Source: Stutzerimonas kunmingensis
Lineage (GTDB): Bacteria; Pseudomonadota; Gammaproteobacteria; Pseudomonadales; Pseudomonadaceae
Direction: 5' to 3'
DNA length: 64,000 bases
Assembly (NCBI RefSeq): GCF_002929225.1
Contig: NZ_PISM01000021.1
Location: forward strand, 1-64,000
This document shows, piece after piece, positions 29,729 to 41,127 of this stretch; the first letter of the stretch is position 1, and each line of letters begins with the position of its first letter. A program made the position numbers and the translations under genes. The notes under the pieces are model-generated. The model ran no database searches and was not told the origin of the DNA. It was given only the letters and a program-made list of their open reading frames with translations.

Positions 29729-31243
29729 TCACAGTAGACGTTTGCGCTCGCTGGATGGTGCGATACCGAGCGACTCGCGGTACTTCGCAACTGTGCGGCG
29801 GGCCACCTGGATGCCCTGCGCTTCCAGTAAACCAGCGATCTTGCTGTCGCTCAACGGCTTTTTCTGGTTTTCCGCGGCGACCAGTTTCTTGATGATCGCG
29901 CGGATCGCGGTGGACGAACATTCGCCGCCTTCCGCCGTGCTGACGTGGCTGGAGAAGAAGTATTTGAGTTCGTAGATGCCGCGTGGCGTGTGCATGTATT
30001 TCTGCGTGGTCACGCGGGAGATGGTCGACTCATGCATGCCCACCGCCTCGGCGATGTCGTGCAGTACCAGAGGCTTCATCGCCTCGTCACCATGCTCGAG
30101 GAAGGCGCGCTGGTGTTCGACGATCTGAGTCGCCACCTTCATCAGGGTCTCGTTGCGGCTGAGCAGGCTCTTGATGAACCAGCGCGCTTCCTGCAGCTGG
30201 TTGCGCATGAAGGTGTTGTCCGCGCTGGAGTCGGCGCGTTTGACGAAACCGGCGTATTGCGCGTTGACGCGAAGGCGCGGCATGGCTTCCTGATTCAGCT
30301 CGACCAGCCAGCGATCATTGTGCTTGCGCACGATCACGTCGGGCACCACGTATTCCGGTTCGCTCGCCTCGATCTGCGACCCCGGGCGCGGGTTCAGGCT
30401 CTGGGTCAGTTCGATGACCTGGCGCAGATCGTCTTCCTTGATCTTCATTCGCCGCATCAGCAGGCTGTAATCCCGGCTGCCGAGGATATCCAGATAGTCG
30501 CTGACCAGACGCTTCGCTTCGCTCAGCCATGGTGTGCGGTCGGGCAGTTGGCGCAGCTGCAACAGCAGGCACTCACGCAGATCACGTGCGCCGATGCCGG
30601 CCGGTTCGAATTGCTGGATACGACGCAGAACGACCTCGACCTCGTCGAGTTCGATTTCCAGCTCGGGATCGAACGAGTCGACGATTTCCTGCAGCGTCTC
30701 TTCGAGATAACCCTGTTCATTGATGCAGTCGATGAGGGTGGTCGCGATCAGCCGGTCGGTGTCGCTCATTGGCGCGAGGTTGAGCTGCCACAGCAGATGG
30801 CTCTGCAGGCTTATGCCGCTCGATGTCCGGCTGGTGAAATCCCACTCGTCGTCATCGTTGCTGGGCAGGCTGCTGGCGCTGGTCTGGTAGATGTCTTCCC
30901 ATGCGGTGTCGACCGGAAGCTCGCTGGGAATCCGCTCGCCCCAGTCGCCGTCGCTGTCGTCCAGGCTGTCACTGCTATGAGAGGGCTCCTCGTAGGTGCT
31001 TTCCTGGCTGCTGCTCTTCTCGGTGACGGTGTCGCCTGGCCGTTCAGCGGCCTCGGCCATAGGGTCGGAGCTGTCGAAGTCGTCTCCGTCTTCTTCGCGC
31101 TCGAGCATGGGATTGGAGTCCAGCGCCTCCTGGATCTCCTGTTGCAGATCGAGGGTGGATAGCTGGAGGAGCCTTATGGCCTGTTGCAGCTGCGGTGTCA
31201 TCGTCAGCTGCTGGCCCATCTTCAGGACTAGCGATGGTTTCAT
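29729..31243 (-). CDS. rpoN: RNA polymerase sigma-54 factor RpoN
   Basis: A 504-residue sigma-54. The glutamine-rich activator-interacting region I is at the N-terminus ([26 protein letters not shown]), followed by an acidic region, the core-binding domain, the HTH, and the C-terminal RpoN box [10 protein letters not shown]. It is needed for promoters with -24/-12 elements, such as the one seen upstream of pilA-N in this window. The start at 31243 opens the conserved MKPSLVLK; its ribosome site is weak. Confidence 0.96.
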   Translation of the reverse strand: MKPSLVLKMGQQLTMTPQLQQAIRLLQLSTLDLQQEIQEALDSNPMLEREEDGDDFDSSDPMAEAAERPGDTVTEKSSSQESTYEEPSHSSDSLDDSDGDWGERIPSELPVDTAWEDIYQTSASSLPSNDDDEWDFTSRTSSGISLQSHLLWQLNLAPMSDTDRLIATTLIDCINEQGYLEETLQEIVDSFDPELEIELDEVEVVLRRIQQFEPAGIGARDLRECLLLQLRQLPDRTPWLSEAKRLVSDYLDILGSRDYSLLMRRMKIKEDDLRQVIELTQSLNPRPGSQIEASEPEYVVPDVIVRKHNDRWLVELNQEAMPRLRVNAQYAGFVKRADSSADNTFMRNQLQEARWFIKSLLSRNETLMKVATQIVEHQRAFLEHGDEAMKPLVLHDIAEAVGMHESTISRVTTQKYMHTPRGIYELKYFFSSHVSTAEGGECSSTAIRAIIKKLVAAENQKKPLSDSKIAGLLEAQGIQVARRTVAKYRESLGIAPSSERKRLL

Positions 31244-31377
31244 GGCAGAGGACTTCGAACCTTTTATGCCGGCGCAACCGCGCCCATTCCGACATGCCGT
31301 GCGCGGGGCGCCGGCAGAAAGCAAATTATATGCCTGCCGATGAAGCCTTTGCCTAGAGCCGATTTGCCGAGCCGAGC

Positions 31378-31400
31378 AAAAAATCCGCCTTACAGGCGGA
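31378..31400 (-). terminator. Intrinsic terminator of the kdsD-lptB operon
   Basis: A 6-bp GC stem (TCCGCC / GGCGGA) with a TGTAA loop and a run of six T on the minus strand. The loop contains the lptB stop codon, so termination begins within the end of the gene. It separates lptB from rpoN. Confidence 0.85.
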
Positions 31401-32115
31401 ATTCGTGGCCCAGATAGACTTCCTTGACCAGCTGATTGCTCAGGATGGTCTGCGCATCGCCCTCGGCGATCAGTTGCCCGTCGTTGACGATGTAGGCCGT
31501 CTCGCAGATATCCAGGGTCTCGCGGACGTTGTGATCGGTGATCAGCACGCCGATGCCCTTGGCCTTGAGGTGATGGATGATCTGCTTGATATCGCCCACC
31601 GAAATCGGGTCCACACCGGCAAAGGGTTCATCAAGCAGGATGAACTTCGGTGCGGTGGCCAGTGCGCGGGCAATCTCCACGCGGCGTCTTTCACCACCAG
31701 AGAGGCTCATGCCGAGGCTGTCGCGGATATGGTTTAAATGGAATTCCTGCAGTAGGCCTTCCAACGCCTGCTGACGGCCGTTGCGGTCCAGATCCTTGCG
31801 GGTCTCGAGAATGGCCATGATGTTGTCGGCGACCGAGAGCTTGCGAAAGATCGAGGCCTCCTGTGGCAGGTAGCCAATGCCGGCCCGCGCGCGGCCGTGC
31901 ATCGGCAGGTGGGTGACGTCGTCCTGATCGATCAGCACGCGGCCCTGGTCGGCATTCACCAGGCCGACGATCATGTAAAAGCAGGTGGTCTTGCCTGCGC
32001 CGTTGGGGCCGAGCAGGCCGACGATCTGCCCGCTTTCAATGGACAGGCTGACATCGCGCACGACCTGCCGGCTCTTGTAGCTCTTGGCCAGATGCTGGGC
32101 TTTGAGAACGGCCAT
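31390..32115 (-). CDS. lptB: LPS export ABC transporter ATPase LptB
   Basis: A 241-residue ABC ATPase with Walker [10 protein letters not shown] (about 36-44), signature [15 protein letters not shown], Walker [13 protein letters not shown] and H-loop ITDHNV. It powers LPS extraction with LptFG. Its start overlaps the lptA stop (TAATG). Confidence 0.95.
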   Translation of the reverse strand: MAVLKAQHLAKSYKSRQVVRDVSLSIESGQIVGLLGPNGAGKTTCFYMIVGLVNADQGRVLIDQDDVTHLPMHGRARAGIGYLPQEASIFRKLSVADNIMAILETRKDLDRNGRQQALEGLLQEFHLNHIRDSLGMSLSGGERRRVEIARALATAPKFILLDEPFAGVDPISVGDIKQIIHHLKAKGIGVLITDHNVRETLDICETAYIVNDGQLIAEGDAQTILSNQLVKEVYLGHEFRL

Positions 32116-32660
32116 TACTCGGGCTGCTCCGCAGCCTGACCGTTCTTGCGCGGCTGGATCACCATGTCCACGCGCGGGCGCGGCGTGGTGACATCGGCAT
32201 TGGTGGCGCGACCGGCGTTGACGATCTGCCGACGGGTGTCATAGACGATCTTCTCGCCTTCGAAGGTGTTGCCTTCCTGAACGACCTTGGCCTGATCGAT
32301 GAGCACGATCCGCTCGTTGGCGGCGAAATACTGGATGGTCAGGCCGTAGGCTTTGACGATCTCCTTGTCCACCGCAGGCTTCTGCTCGTAGTAGGCCGGC
32401 TTGCCGATGGAGGTGAATACTTCGACGTCGCCGTTGTCATCCTGGGTAATGGTCACCGTGTCGCCGGTGATCTTCATCGTGCCCTGGGTGATGACCACGT
32501 CGCCGCGGTAGACCGCCACGCCCTGTCGGTCGTCCAGTTCGGCGGTGTCGGCTTGAACGCGGATTGGCTGTTCACGATCCTCGGGAAGCGCCCAGGCGCT
32601 GGCGCCAAGCCAGAATGCGCTCAAACCGAGCAGGAGGGGGAGAGTCTTAACGCAGCTCAT
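32115..32660 (-). CDS. lptA: LPS transport periplasmic protein LptA
   Basis: A 181-residue protein with signal peptide ([25 protein letters not shown]) and an OstA beta-jellyroll ([41 protein letters not shown] repeats). It forms the periplasmic bridge that carries LPS. It overlaps lptC by 14 bp and lptB by one base. Confidence 0.93.
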   Translation of the reverse strand: MSCVKTLPLLLGLSAFWLGASAWALPEDREQPIRVQADTAELDDRQGVAVYRGDVVITQGTMKITGDTVTITQDDNGDVEVFTSIGKPAYYEQKPAVDKEIVKAYGLTIQYFAANERIVLIDQAKVVQEGNTFEGEKIVYDTRRQIVNAGRATNADVTTPRPRVDMVIQPRKNGQAAEQPE

Positions 32661-33219
32661 GCTGGCCTCTTACGTTGGACAGCAGGATCATCCTGCCGTC
32701 ATCCATGTACGCTTTCATGCCGGTTGCCGTGGTCACGCCATTGGCGGCCTCGATTCTAACGGCTTGGTTTGTCTCGGCATAATCCTTCTCCGGCCACACC
32801 GTCAGGCGGCTGGTGGTGAGGATCGTCGGGCGCCCCTTGGCGTCGGTGCGCTCGACCTTGACCTGATCGATCAGCAGCACCTCGTCGCCTTCGGCCGATA
32901 CTTCGCCGCGCTCACTACGCACGTGCCACGGCAGTTCGGTGCCGCGATAGGACAGCAGATCCGGTTTGGTCAGCAGGCTGATGTCGCTCGCCTTGATGTG
33001 CTCGAGCTTGTCTGCAGTCAGTTCGTAGTTGCGCTTGCCGTCGGGCTGATATTGCACCGTGCGGGAATTGATCACATAGAAGTCGACATCAGGCGTTGCG
33101 CCACTGGCGACGGACGGCTCCTGCATGAAGCTTTCCGGCCGGATGTTCCAGTAGCCGACCGCCACCAGCAGGGCGGCGATCAGCGTCAGCAGGACAGCGA
33201 AGCGCATTTTGCGAAGCAT
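32647..33219 (-). CDS. lptC: LPS export protein LptC
   Basis: A 190-residue single-pass inner-membrane protein (helix about residues 7-24, FAVLLTLIAALLVAVGYW) with a periplasmic LptC jellyroll (YVINSRTVQYQPDGKRNYELTADKLEHIK). It hands LPS from LptBFG to LptA. It lies 8 bp after kdsC. Confidence 0.92.
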   Translation of the reverse strand: MLRKMRFAVLLTLIAALLVAVGYWNIRPESFMQEPSVASGATPDVDFYVINSRTVQYQPDGKRNYELTADKLEHIKASDISLLTKPDLLSYRGTELPWHVRSERGEVSAEGDEVLLIDQVKVERTDAKGRPTILTTSRLTVWPEKDYAETNQAVRIEAANGVTTATGMKAYMDDGRMILLSNVRGQHELR

Positions 33220-33227
33220 GCAGACCC

Positions 33228-33752
33228 CTACAGATATGCGTTTTGCGCGGCGGCCAGGGTGCCCTGCGCGCGCATGATCAGTTCGCAGAACTCGCGTGCC
33301 GCACCCTCGCCACCGCGGGCCAGGGTAACGCCATGGGCATGTTCACGAACGAAGGTGTCGGCGCTGGCCACGGCCATGCCGAGGCCTACGCGGCGTATCA
33401 CCGGCAGATCAGGCAGGTCGTCACCGAGATAGGCTACTTCAGAGTAGCTCAGGCCAAGTTCGGTCAGCAGTTCGTCGAGCACGACCAGCTTGTCCTCGCG
33501 CCCCTGATAAAGGTGCTGGATGCCGAGGTTCTGTGCTCGACGCTCTACCACGGGCGTCTTGCGCCCGCTGATGATCGCGGTGCGCACGCCGGAGTTGATC
33601 AGCATCTTGATGCCGTGGCCGTCCAGTGTGTTGAACGTCTTGAACTCGCTGCCGTCGGTCAGGAAATAAAGGCGGCCATCGGTGAGCACACCGTCGACGT
33701 CGAAGATCGCCAGGCGAATGTCGCGGGCGCGTTGCAGCAGGTGTTCGTGCAT
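33228..33752 (-). CDS. kdsC: Kdo-8-phosphate phosphatase KdsC
   Basis: A 174-residue HAD-family phosphatase. The nucleophile and acid are Asp18/Asp20 in FDVDGVLTDG, and the later motif is GDDLPDLPVI. It makes free Kdo for LPS inner core. It overlaps kdsD by one base. Confidence 0.94.
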   Translation of the reverse strand: MHEHLLQRARDIRLAIFDVDGVLTDGRLYFLTDGSEFKTFNTLDGHGIKMLINSGVRTAIISGRKTPVVERRAQNLGIQHLYQGREDKLVVLDELLTELGLSYSEVAYLGDDLPDLPVIRRVGLGMAVASADTFVREHAHGVTLARGGEGAAREFCELIMRAQGTLAAAQNAYL

Positions 33753-34726
33753 TACATCACCCCCGCGCGCAGGAGGTCGTGCATGTTCAGCGCGCCAATC
33801 GGCAACTCCTGGTCATCGACGACTACCAGCGAACTGATCTTGTGGTCTTCCATGATCTTCAGAGCCTCGGCGGCGAGCATCTCGGCATGGGCGGTCTTGC
33901 CGTGCACGGTCATGATCTCGTCGATGCGCGTCTGGCGAACGTCGACTCCCTTGTCCAGCGCACGGCGCAGGTCGCCGTCGGTGAAGATGCCGGCGAGTCG
34001 TCCGTCCGCTTCGACGATGACGGTCATGCCCAGGCCCTTTTGCGTCATTTCCAGCAGGGCGTCGCGCAGCGATGTGCCGCGCGGAACCCTCGGCAGGCGC
34101 TCGCCGGTATGCATGACGTGCTCGACTTTCAACAGCAGCCGGCGGCCCAGCGCGCCGCCCGGGTGAGAGAAGGCGAAATCTTCAGCAGTGAACCCACGAG
34201 CCTCGAGCAGCGCGATAGCCAGGGCATCGCCGAGCACCAGGCTGGCAGTGGTGGAGGAGGTCGGCGCGAGATTCAGCGGGCAGGCTTCGATGGCGACGCT
34301 GGCGTCCAGATTCACCGCAGCGGCCTTGGCCAGCACCGAATTCGGGTTGCCGGTCATGCTGATCAGGGTGATGCCGAGCCGCTTGATCAGCGGTAACAGG
34401 GTGACGATCTCGCTGGTGGTGCCGGAGTTGGAGAGGGCGAGGACCACGTCGTCCTGAGTGATCATGCCCATGTCGCCATGGCTGGCCTCGGCGGGGTGCA
34501 CGAAGAAGGCGGCGGTGCCGGTGCTGGCCAATGTGGCGGCGATCTTGCGGCCGACGTGCCCGGACTTGCCCATGCCAACCACGACCACTCGGCCCTTGCA
34601 GCCAAGGATCAGCTCGCAAGCCTGCACGAAATCGGCATCGATACGTGCGTTCAACTGCTCAACCGCTTCTATTTCCAGGCGGATGGTGCGTTGCGCGGTT
34701 TCGATCAATTGGCTGCTCTGGCTCAT
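33752..34726 (-). CDS. kdsD: Arabinose-5-phosphate isomerase KdsD
   Basis: A 324-residue protein. The SIS domain spans residues 40-175 (VVVVGMGKSGHVGRKIAATLASTGTAAFFVHPAEASHGD), followed by two CBS domains (MHTGERLPRV..., MTVHGKTAHAEML...). It makes D-arabinose 5-phosphate for Kdo. It is the first gene of kdsDC-lptCAB. A perfect TATAAT on the minus strand at 34759-34764 suggests the promoter, although no good -35 element accompanies it. Confidence 0.95.
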   Translation of the reverse strand: MSQSSQLIETAQRTIRLEIEAVEQLNARIDADFVQACELILGCKGRVVVVGMGKSGHVGRKIAATLASTGTAAFFVHPAEASHGDMGMITQDDVVLALSNSGTTSEIVTLLPLIKRLGITLISMTGNPNSVLAKAAAVNLDASVAIEACPLNLAPTSSTTASLVLGDALAIALLEARGFTAEDFAFSHPGGALGRRLLLKVEHVMHTGERLPRVPRGTSLRDALLEMTQKGLGMTVIVEADGRLAGIFTDGDLRRALDKGVDVRQTRIDEIMTVHGKTAHAEMLAAEALKIMEDHKISSLVVVDDQELPIGALNMHDLLRAGVM

Positions 34727-34894
34727 GGCTGGCGAGGTCGTCCGATTAAAAGGCGGCGATTATAGCGAGAATCCGTTGCGGGCTCATGGAAAATGTCGGC
34801 ACATCACTGTGGGCCGGCACAATCAATTTGATCAGCCTGAGCTGAACCGAAGCTGAACGGGGCGTCGCTCGTCATCTGCCGAAACGCTCATCGG

Positions 34895-34923
34895 TTGGGC
34901 GGCCTCTGGCGCGATGCTATAGT
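34895..34923 (+). promoter_or_regulatory. Probable sigma-70 promoter of the mla operon
   Basis: TTGGGC (34895-34900), a 17-base spacer and TATAGT (34918-34923), about 85 bp before mlaF in the divergent kdsD-mlaF region. Confidence 0.5.
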
Positions 34924-35007
34924 GCGCCGCCGAAAACGGTCAGGGCAGAAAGTATCCCAGCGTCATCGGGAGCCGTCTGTTTCTCAGACTGCATGCAAGG
35001 AGACCAG

Positions 35008-35823
35008 ATGAGCGCCTGCAATGACTTCGCCGTCGAGCTGAAGGGAGTGACCTTCAAGCGAGGCGAGCGCAGTATTTTCAACGATGTCGATATCGCCATA
35101 CCGCGAGGGAAGGTTACGGCCATCATGGGGCCGTCCGGTTGTGGCAAGACGACGCTGCTGCGCCTGATCGCTGCGCAGCTGATGCCGTCGCGTGGTGAAG
35201 TCTGGGTGGCGGGCAACAATCTGCCGAGCCTCTCGCGCAGCGAGCTGTTCGACATGCGCAAGCAGATGGGTGTGCTGTTCCAGAGCGGGGCACTGTTCAC
35301 CGATCTCGACGTGTTCGAGAACGTTGCGTTTCCGCTGCGGGTGCATACCAAGCTCCCAGACGAGATGATCCGCGACATCGTGCTGATGAAGCTCGAAGCG
35401 GTAGGGCTACGTGGCGCCATCGAGCTGATGCCCGACGAGCTGTCCGGTGGTATGAAGCGGCGTGTCGCGCTGGCGCGGGCGATTGCTCTGGATCCGCAGA
35501 TTCTGATGTATGACGAACCCTTTGCCGGACAGGATCCGATAGCGATGGGCGTCCTCGTGCGGCTGATTCGTCTGCTCAACGACGCGCTGGGCATCACCAG
35601 TATTGTCGTCTCGCACGATCTGGCCGAAACCGCGTCCATTGCCGACTACATCTACGTGGTTGGCGATGCCCAGGTGCTTGGCCAGGGCACGCCGGCGGAG
35701 CTGATGGAGTCGAACAATCCGCGCATCAGGCAATTCATGACGGGCGCAGCCGACGGGCCGGTGCCATTCCATTTTCCTGCGCCGGCCTATGCCGACGATC
35801 TACTGAGAGGCACCGATGCGTAA
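35008..35823 (+). CDS. mlaF: Phospholipid transport ABC ATPase MlaF
   Basis: A 271-residue ABC ATPase with Walker [10 protein letters not shown], signature [15 protein letters not shown] and Walker [12 protein letters not shown]. It energises the MlaFEDB complex that moves phospholipids across the periplasm. The start at 35008 has AAGGAG; an in-frame ATG at 34993 overlaps that site. It overlaps mlaE by 8 bp. Confidence 0.94.
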   Translation: MSACNDFAVELKGVTFKRGERSIFNDVDIAIPRGKVTAIMGPSGCGKTTLLRLIAAQLMPSRGEVWVAGNNLPSLSRSELFDMRKQMGVLFQSGALFTDLDVFENVAFPLRVHTKLPDEMIRDIVLMKLEAVGLRGAIELMPDELSGGMKRRVALARAIALDPQILMYDEPFAGQDPIAMGVLVRLIRLLNDALGITSIVVSHDLAETASIADYIYVVGDAQVLGQGTPAELMESNNPRIRQFMTGAADGPVPFHFPAPAYADDLLRGTDA

Positions 35824-36613
35824 GCGTTCGTTGTTGGATCGGATTGCCCTGCTCGGTCGCGCCGGACTGGATGTGCTGGCAGCCCTGGGGCGCTCGACGA
35901 TATTTCTCGTGCATGCGCTGTTCGGGCGAAGCGGGCTGCGTAACGGTTTTTCGCTGCTGGTCAAGCAGCTCTATTCGGTTGGTGTGCTGTCACTGGCCAT
36001 TGTAGTTGTCTCCGGCATCTTCATCGGCATGGTGCTGGCGCTGCAGGGCTACAACATTCTCAGCAGCTACGGCTCCGAGCAGGCGGTTGGGCAGATGGTC
36101 GCACTGACCCTGTTGCGCGAGCTCGGTCCGGTGGTTACTGCGCTGCTGTTCGCCGGGCGTGCCGGCTCGGCTCTGGCGGCCGAGATCGGCAACATGAAGT
36201 CGACCGAGCAGCTCTCGAGCCTGGAAATGATCGGAGTCGATCCGCTCAAGTACATCATCGCGCCGCGCCTCTGGGCCGGTTTCATCTCGCTGCCGCTGCT
36301 GACGCTGATCTTCAACGTGGTCGGTATCTGGGGCGGAGCGATGGTGGCGGTGGAGTGGCTCGGTGTCTACGAAGGCTCGTTTTGGGCCAACATGCAGAAC
36401 AGTGTCGACTTCAGTTCCGATGTGCTCAACGGCGTTATCAAGAGCGTCGTCTTTGCGCTGGTAGTGACCTGGATCGCCGTGTTCCAGGGCTACGATTGCG
36501 ACCCGACCTCCGAAGGTATCAGCCGTGCCACCACCCGGACTGTGGTTTACGCCTCGCTGGCGGTGCTCGGCCTCGATTTCATTTTGACCGCGTTGATGTT
36601 TGGAGATTTCTGA
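35816..36613 (+). CDS. mlaE: Phospholipid transport permease MlaE
   Basis: A 265-residue MlaE-family permease with about five to six helices. The conserved [45 protein letters not shown] is present, which contacts MlaF. Its stop overlaps the mlaD start (TGATG). Confidence 0.94.
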   Translation: MRKRSLLDRIALLGRAGLDVLAALGRSTIFLVHALFGRSGLRNGFSLLVKQLYSVGVLSLAIVVVSGIFIGMVLALQGYNILSSYGSEQAVGQMVALTLLRELGPVVTALLFAGRAGSALAAEIGNMKSTEQLSSLEMIGVDPLKYIIAPRLWAGFISLPLLTLIFNVVGIWGGAMVAVEWLGVYEGSFWANMQNSVDFSSDVLNGVIKSVVFALVVTWIAVFQGYDCDPTSEGISRATTRTVVYASLAVLGLDFILTALMFGDF

Positions 36614-37071
36614 TGCGTATCCGCACACTGGAAATGGGTGTCGGGCTGTTCCTGCTTGCCGGGCTGCTGGCCTTGCTACTGCTGTCACTGCGTGTCAGCG
36701 GGCTGAGCGTTACTGATGCCGACACTTACAAGCTGTATGCCTATTTCGACAATATTGCCGGATTGACTGTCCGATCCAAGGTGACCATGGCTGGCGTGAC
36801 CATCGGCAAGGTCACCGCGATCGACCTGGATCGTGACAGCTACACCGGACGAGTCACGCTGGAAATCCAGCAGGATGTCGACATCCTGCCGGCCGACTCG
36901 ACGGCTTCGATCCTTACCGCAGGGCTGCTGGGTGAGAAGTACATCGGCATCAGCGTCGGCGGTGAGGAGGAGTTGCTCGCCGATGGCGACACCATTCAGG
37001 ACACCCAGTCCTCGCTGGTGCTCGAGGATCTGATCGGCAAATTCCTGCTCAACTCGGTTAACAAAGATTGA
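36613..37071 (+). CDS. mlaD: MCE-domain phospholipid binding protein MlaD
   Basis: A 152-residue protein with one N-terminal transmembrane helix (about 7-29) and a single MCE domain (KLYAYFDNIAGLTVRSKVTMAGVTIGKV...). It forms the hexameric periplasmic ring of the transporter. It lies 11 bp before mlaC. Confidence 0.93.
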   Translation: MRIRTLEMGVGLFLLAGLLALLLLSLRVSGLSVTDADTYKLYAYFDNIAGLTVRSKVTMAGVTIGKVTAIDLDRDSYTGRVTLEIQQDVDILPADSTASILTAGLLGEKYIGISVGGEEELLADGDTIQDTQSSLVLEDLIGKFLLNSVNKD

Positions 37072-37082
37072 AGGAGATGCAC

Positions 37083-37730
37083 ATGATGACTGCCTTGCGC
37101 CGCGGCCTGCTGATTCTGTTGGCCGTTCTGCCCATGTTCTCCCACGCTGCGCTGACAGCCCACCAGGTCATTCAGCAGACCACTGATGAGTTGCTGGCCG
37201 ATCTGAAGGCCAACAAGGAGCAGTACCGCAACGATCCGGCGGCTTTCTATGACTCGCTGAACGAGATTCTCGGCCCGGTCGTCGATGCCGAAGGCATCTC
37301 GCGCAGCATCATGACCGTCAAATATTCGCGCAACGCCTCGCCTGAGCAGATGACGCGCTTTCAGGAGAATTTCAAGCGCAGCCTGATGCAGTTCTATGGC
37401 AACGCCCTGCTGGAATACAACAACCAGCAGATCCGCGTGCTGCCGTCGAGCGGCAAGTCGGATGACAAGCGCACCAGCGTCGGCATGGAGGTGGTAGGGC
37501 GCCAGGGCGAGATCTATCCGGTGTCCTACACCATGGTCAACGCCGGCGAGTGGCGGGTGCGCAATGTGATCATCAATGGCATTAACATTGGCAAGCTGTT
37601 CCGCGATCAGTTCGCCGATTCCATGCAGCGTAACGGCGGCGATCTGGACAAGACCATCGATGGTTGGGCCGAGGTAGTGGCGCGAACCAAGGACACCGAG
37701 GCCGGTCAGCAGGCCGCAGGCGATGAGTGA
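37083..37730 (+). CDS. mlaC: Periplasmic phospholipid shuttle MlaC
   Basis: A 215-residue secreted protein (signal MMTALRRGLLILLAVLPMFSHA) of the Tol-Ttg2 family (QVIQQTTDELLADLKANKEQY, FKRSLMQFYGNALLEYNNQ). It ferries phospholipid between MlaD and the outer-membrane MlaA. The start at 37083 is six bases after AAGGAG, better than the ATG at 37077. Confidence 0.92.
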   Translation: MMTALRRGLLILLAVLPMFSHAALTAHQVIQQTTDELLADLKANKEQYRNDPAAFYDSLNEILGPVVDAEGISRSIMTVKYSRNASPEQMTRFQENFKRSLMQFYGNALLEYNNQQIRVLPSSGKSDDKRTSVGMEVVGRQGEIYPVSYTMVNAGEWRVRNVIINGINIGKLFRDQFADSMQRNGGDLDKTIDGWAEVVARTKDTEAGQQAAGDE

Positions 37731-38037
37731 GGCGCGTATCGAGCGTGGTGCCGAAGGCGAACTGCGCATGATCGGCGTGCTCGACTATAGCAGCGGGCCC
37801 GCGCTGCGCGAGGCCGGGCGAGCGCTGATCGCGGACAGCCGCTCGGCACTGATGCTGGATTGCTCGGCGATCGAGCGGTCCAGCAGTGTCGGGCTTTCTC
37901 TTCTGCTGGCGTTCATGCGCGATGCCAAGGCCGCCGGCGTCGAACTGCGCGTCACTGCGTTACCTGACGATATGGAAAAGATTGCCAAGGTGTCCGGCTT
38001 GCTGGATATCCTGCCGCTGGAAGCATCCCGGGTCTGA
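37723..38037 (+). CDS. mlaB: STAS-domain protein MlaB
   Basis: A 104-residue STAS protein (GVLDYSSGPALREAG, LDCSAIERSSSVGLSLLLAFMRDAKA). It stabilises MlaF in the complex. It overlaps mlaC by 8 bp. Confidence 0.9.
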   Translation: MSEARIERGAEGELRMIGVLDYSSGPALREAGRALIADSRSALMLDCSAIERSSSVGLSLLLAFMRDAKAAGVELRVTALPDDMEKIAKVSGLLDILPLEASRV

Positions 38038-38050
38038 AAGGAATAGCCGT

Positions 38051-38542
38051 ATGAAACTGCGCTGGGCGGAAGAGCTGCGCGATAGCGTGCATGAGCTGGC
38101 CGAATCGCTGGGCAATCTGCTGGTCGAGACGTTCCACTACCTGGCGCTGTTTGCGATCGGCGCGGTGACGGCCTGGGCGGCGGTCATGGCCTTTCTTGGC
38201 ATGGTCGAGAAGGGCCATATCACGGTCGATGACATCCTGCTGCTGTTCATCTACCTGGAGCTGGGTGCGATGGTCGGGATCTATTTCAAGACCAACCACA
38301 TGCCGGTGCGATTCCTGATCTACGTGGCGATTACCGCGCTGACCCGCCTGTTGATCTCCGATGTTTCCCACCACCATCGTCCTGACATGGGCGTGGTCTA
38401 CGTATCCGGTGCGATCCTGCTTCTGGCGTTGGCGATTCTGGTGGTGCGCTTCGCCTCCTCACGCTTTCCCGCCGTGCAAAGCGATAGCGCTCGGTCACGC
38501 CATTCGCGTAGCCGTGACCAGGGCGCCGAGACGCTCGATTGA
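38051..38542 (+). CDS. PsiE family phosphate-starvation-inducible membrane protein
   Basis: A 163-residue protein with four predicted transmembrane helices. The PsiE-type core (TVDDILLLFIYLELGAMVGIYFKTNHMPVRFLIYVAITALTRLLI) is followed by a charged tail. PsiE function is unknown; in E. coli it responds to phosphate limitation and cAMP-CRP. It lies 13 bp after mlaB and before ibaG, so it probably rides on the mla transcript, a link worth noting because Mla handles phospholipids. The start at 38051 follows AAGGAA. Confidence 0.82.
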   Translation: MKLRWAEELRDSVHELAESLGNLLVETFHYLALFAIGAVTAWAAVMAFLGMVEKGHITVDDILLLFIYLELGAMVGIYFKTNHMPVRFLIYVAITALTRLLISDVSHHHRPDMGVVYVSGAILLLALAILVVRFASSRFPAVQSDSARSRHSRSRDQGAETLD

Positions 38543-38641
38543 GACATCTCCGTTGGTTCGGCGAGGTTCGGGGTTCGCAGCCTTCGGGCTTTTTTGTATG
38601 ATGAGCGGCCCGTGCGCGTCCTGCGCCGATCGAGGTTGAAC

Positions 38642-40250
<1,609 letters not shown>

Positions 40251-40325
40251 GTTTTCGCGAGACGGATGGCTAGCGGGCCCTGGACTATCAAGGGCCCACC
40301 CGAGGTTCCAAAGGAAATGTGCTCC

Positions 40326-40958
40326 ATGCTTACCATCGCCCTGTCCAAAGGCCGCATCCTCGACGATACCCTGCCGCTGCTCGCCGCAGCCGGCATCGTG
40401 CCCACCGAGAACCCGGACAAGAGCCGCAAGCTGATCATCCCGACCACTCAGGATGATGTGCGTCTGCTGATCGTCCGCGCTACCGACGTGCCCACCTACG
40501 TCGAGCATGGTGCGGCCGATCTCGGCGTCGCCGGCAAGGATGTGCTGATGGAGTACGGCGGCCAGGGGCTGTACGAGCCACTCGATCTGCGCATCGCCAA
40601 CTGCAAGTTGATGACCGCCGGCAAGGTCGGTGCGCCGGAGCCCAAGGGCCGTCTGCGCGTGGCGACCAAGTTCGTCAATGTCGCCAAGCGCTACTACGCC
40701 GAGCAGGGCCGCCAGGTCGACATCATCAAGCTGTACGGCTCGATGGAGCTGGCGCCGCTGGTGGGGCTGGCGGATAAGATCATCGACGTCGTCGACACCG
40801 GCAACACCCTGCGTGCCAATGGCCTGGAACCCCAGGAATTGATCGCACACATCAGTTCGCGGCTGGTGGTGAACAAGGCTTCGATGAAGATGCAGCACGC
40901 GCGCATCCAAGCGCTGATCGATACCCTGCATACGGCGGTTCAGCAGCATCAGCATTGA
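40326..40958 (+). CDS. hisG: ATP phosphoribosyltransferase HisG, short form
   Basis: A 210-residue catalytic subunit ([36 protein letters not shown] [15 protein letters not shown]). Being the short form, it lacks the ACT-like regulatory domain and needs HisZ, which is not in this window. The start at 40326 follows AAAGGAA. First step of histidine synthesis. Confidence 0.95.
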   Translation: MLTIALSKGRILDDTLPLLAAAGIVPTENPDKSRKLIIPTTQDDVRLLIVRATDVPTYVEHGAADLGVAGKDVLMEYGGQGLYEPLDLRIANCKLMTAGKVGAPEPKGRLRVATKFVNVAKRYYAEQGRQVDIIKLYGSMELAPLVGLADKIIDVVDTGNTLRANGLEPQELIAHISSRLVVNKASMKMQHARIQALIDTLHTAVQQHQH

Positions 40959-41127
40959 TGCGTTTCGCGGTCGCCACCGCGCCTGCCTATCCGTGCCATA
41001 GCTGAAATTCTCAGGTGCCCGCACGGTGGGCTTGATATTCTAGCGGCGCCTGAGAGCCCGGCCTGCGCTTCGTGCCATTGCAATGAAGCCGGCCGCTTCC
41101 GATGCCTAGCCAACCATGAGGCCCGCT

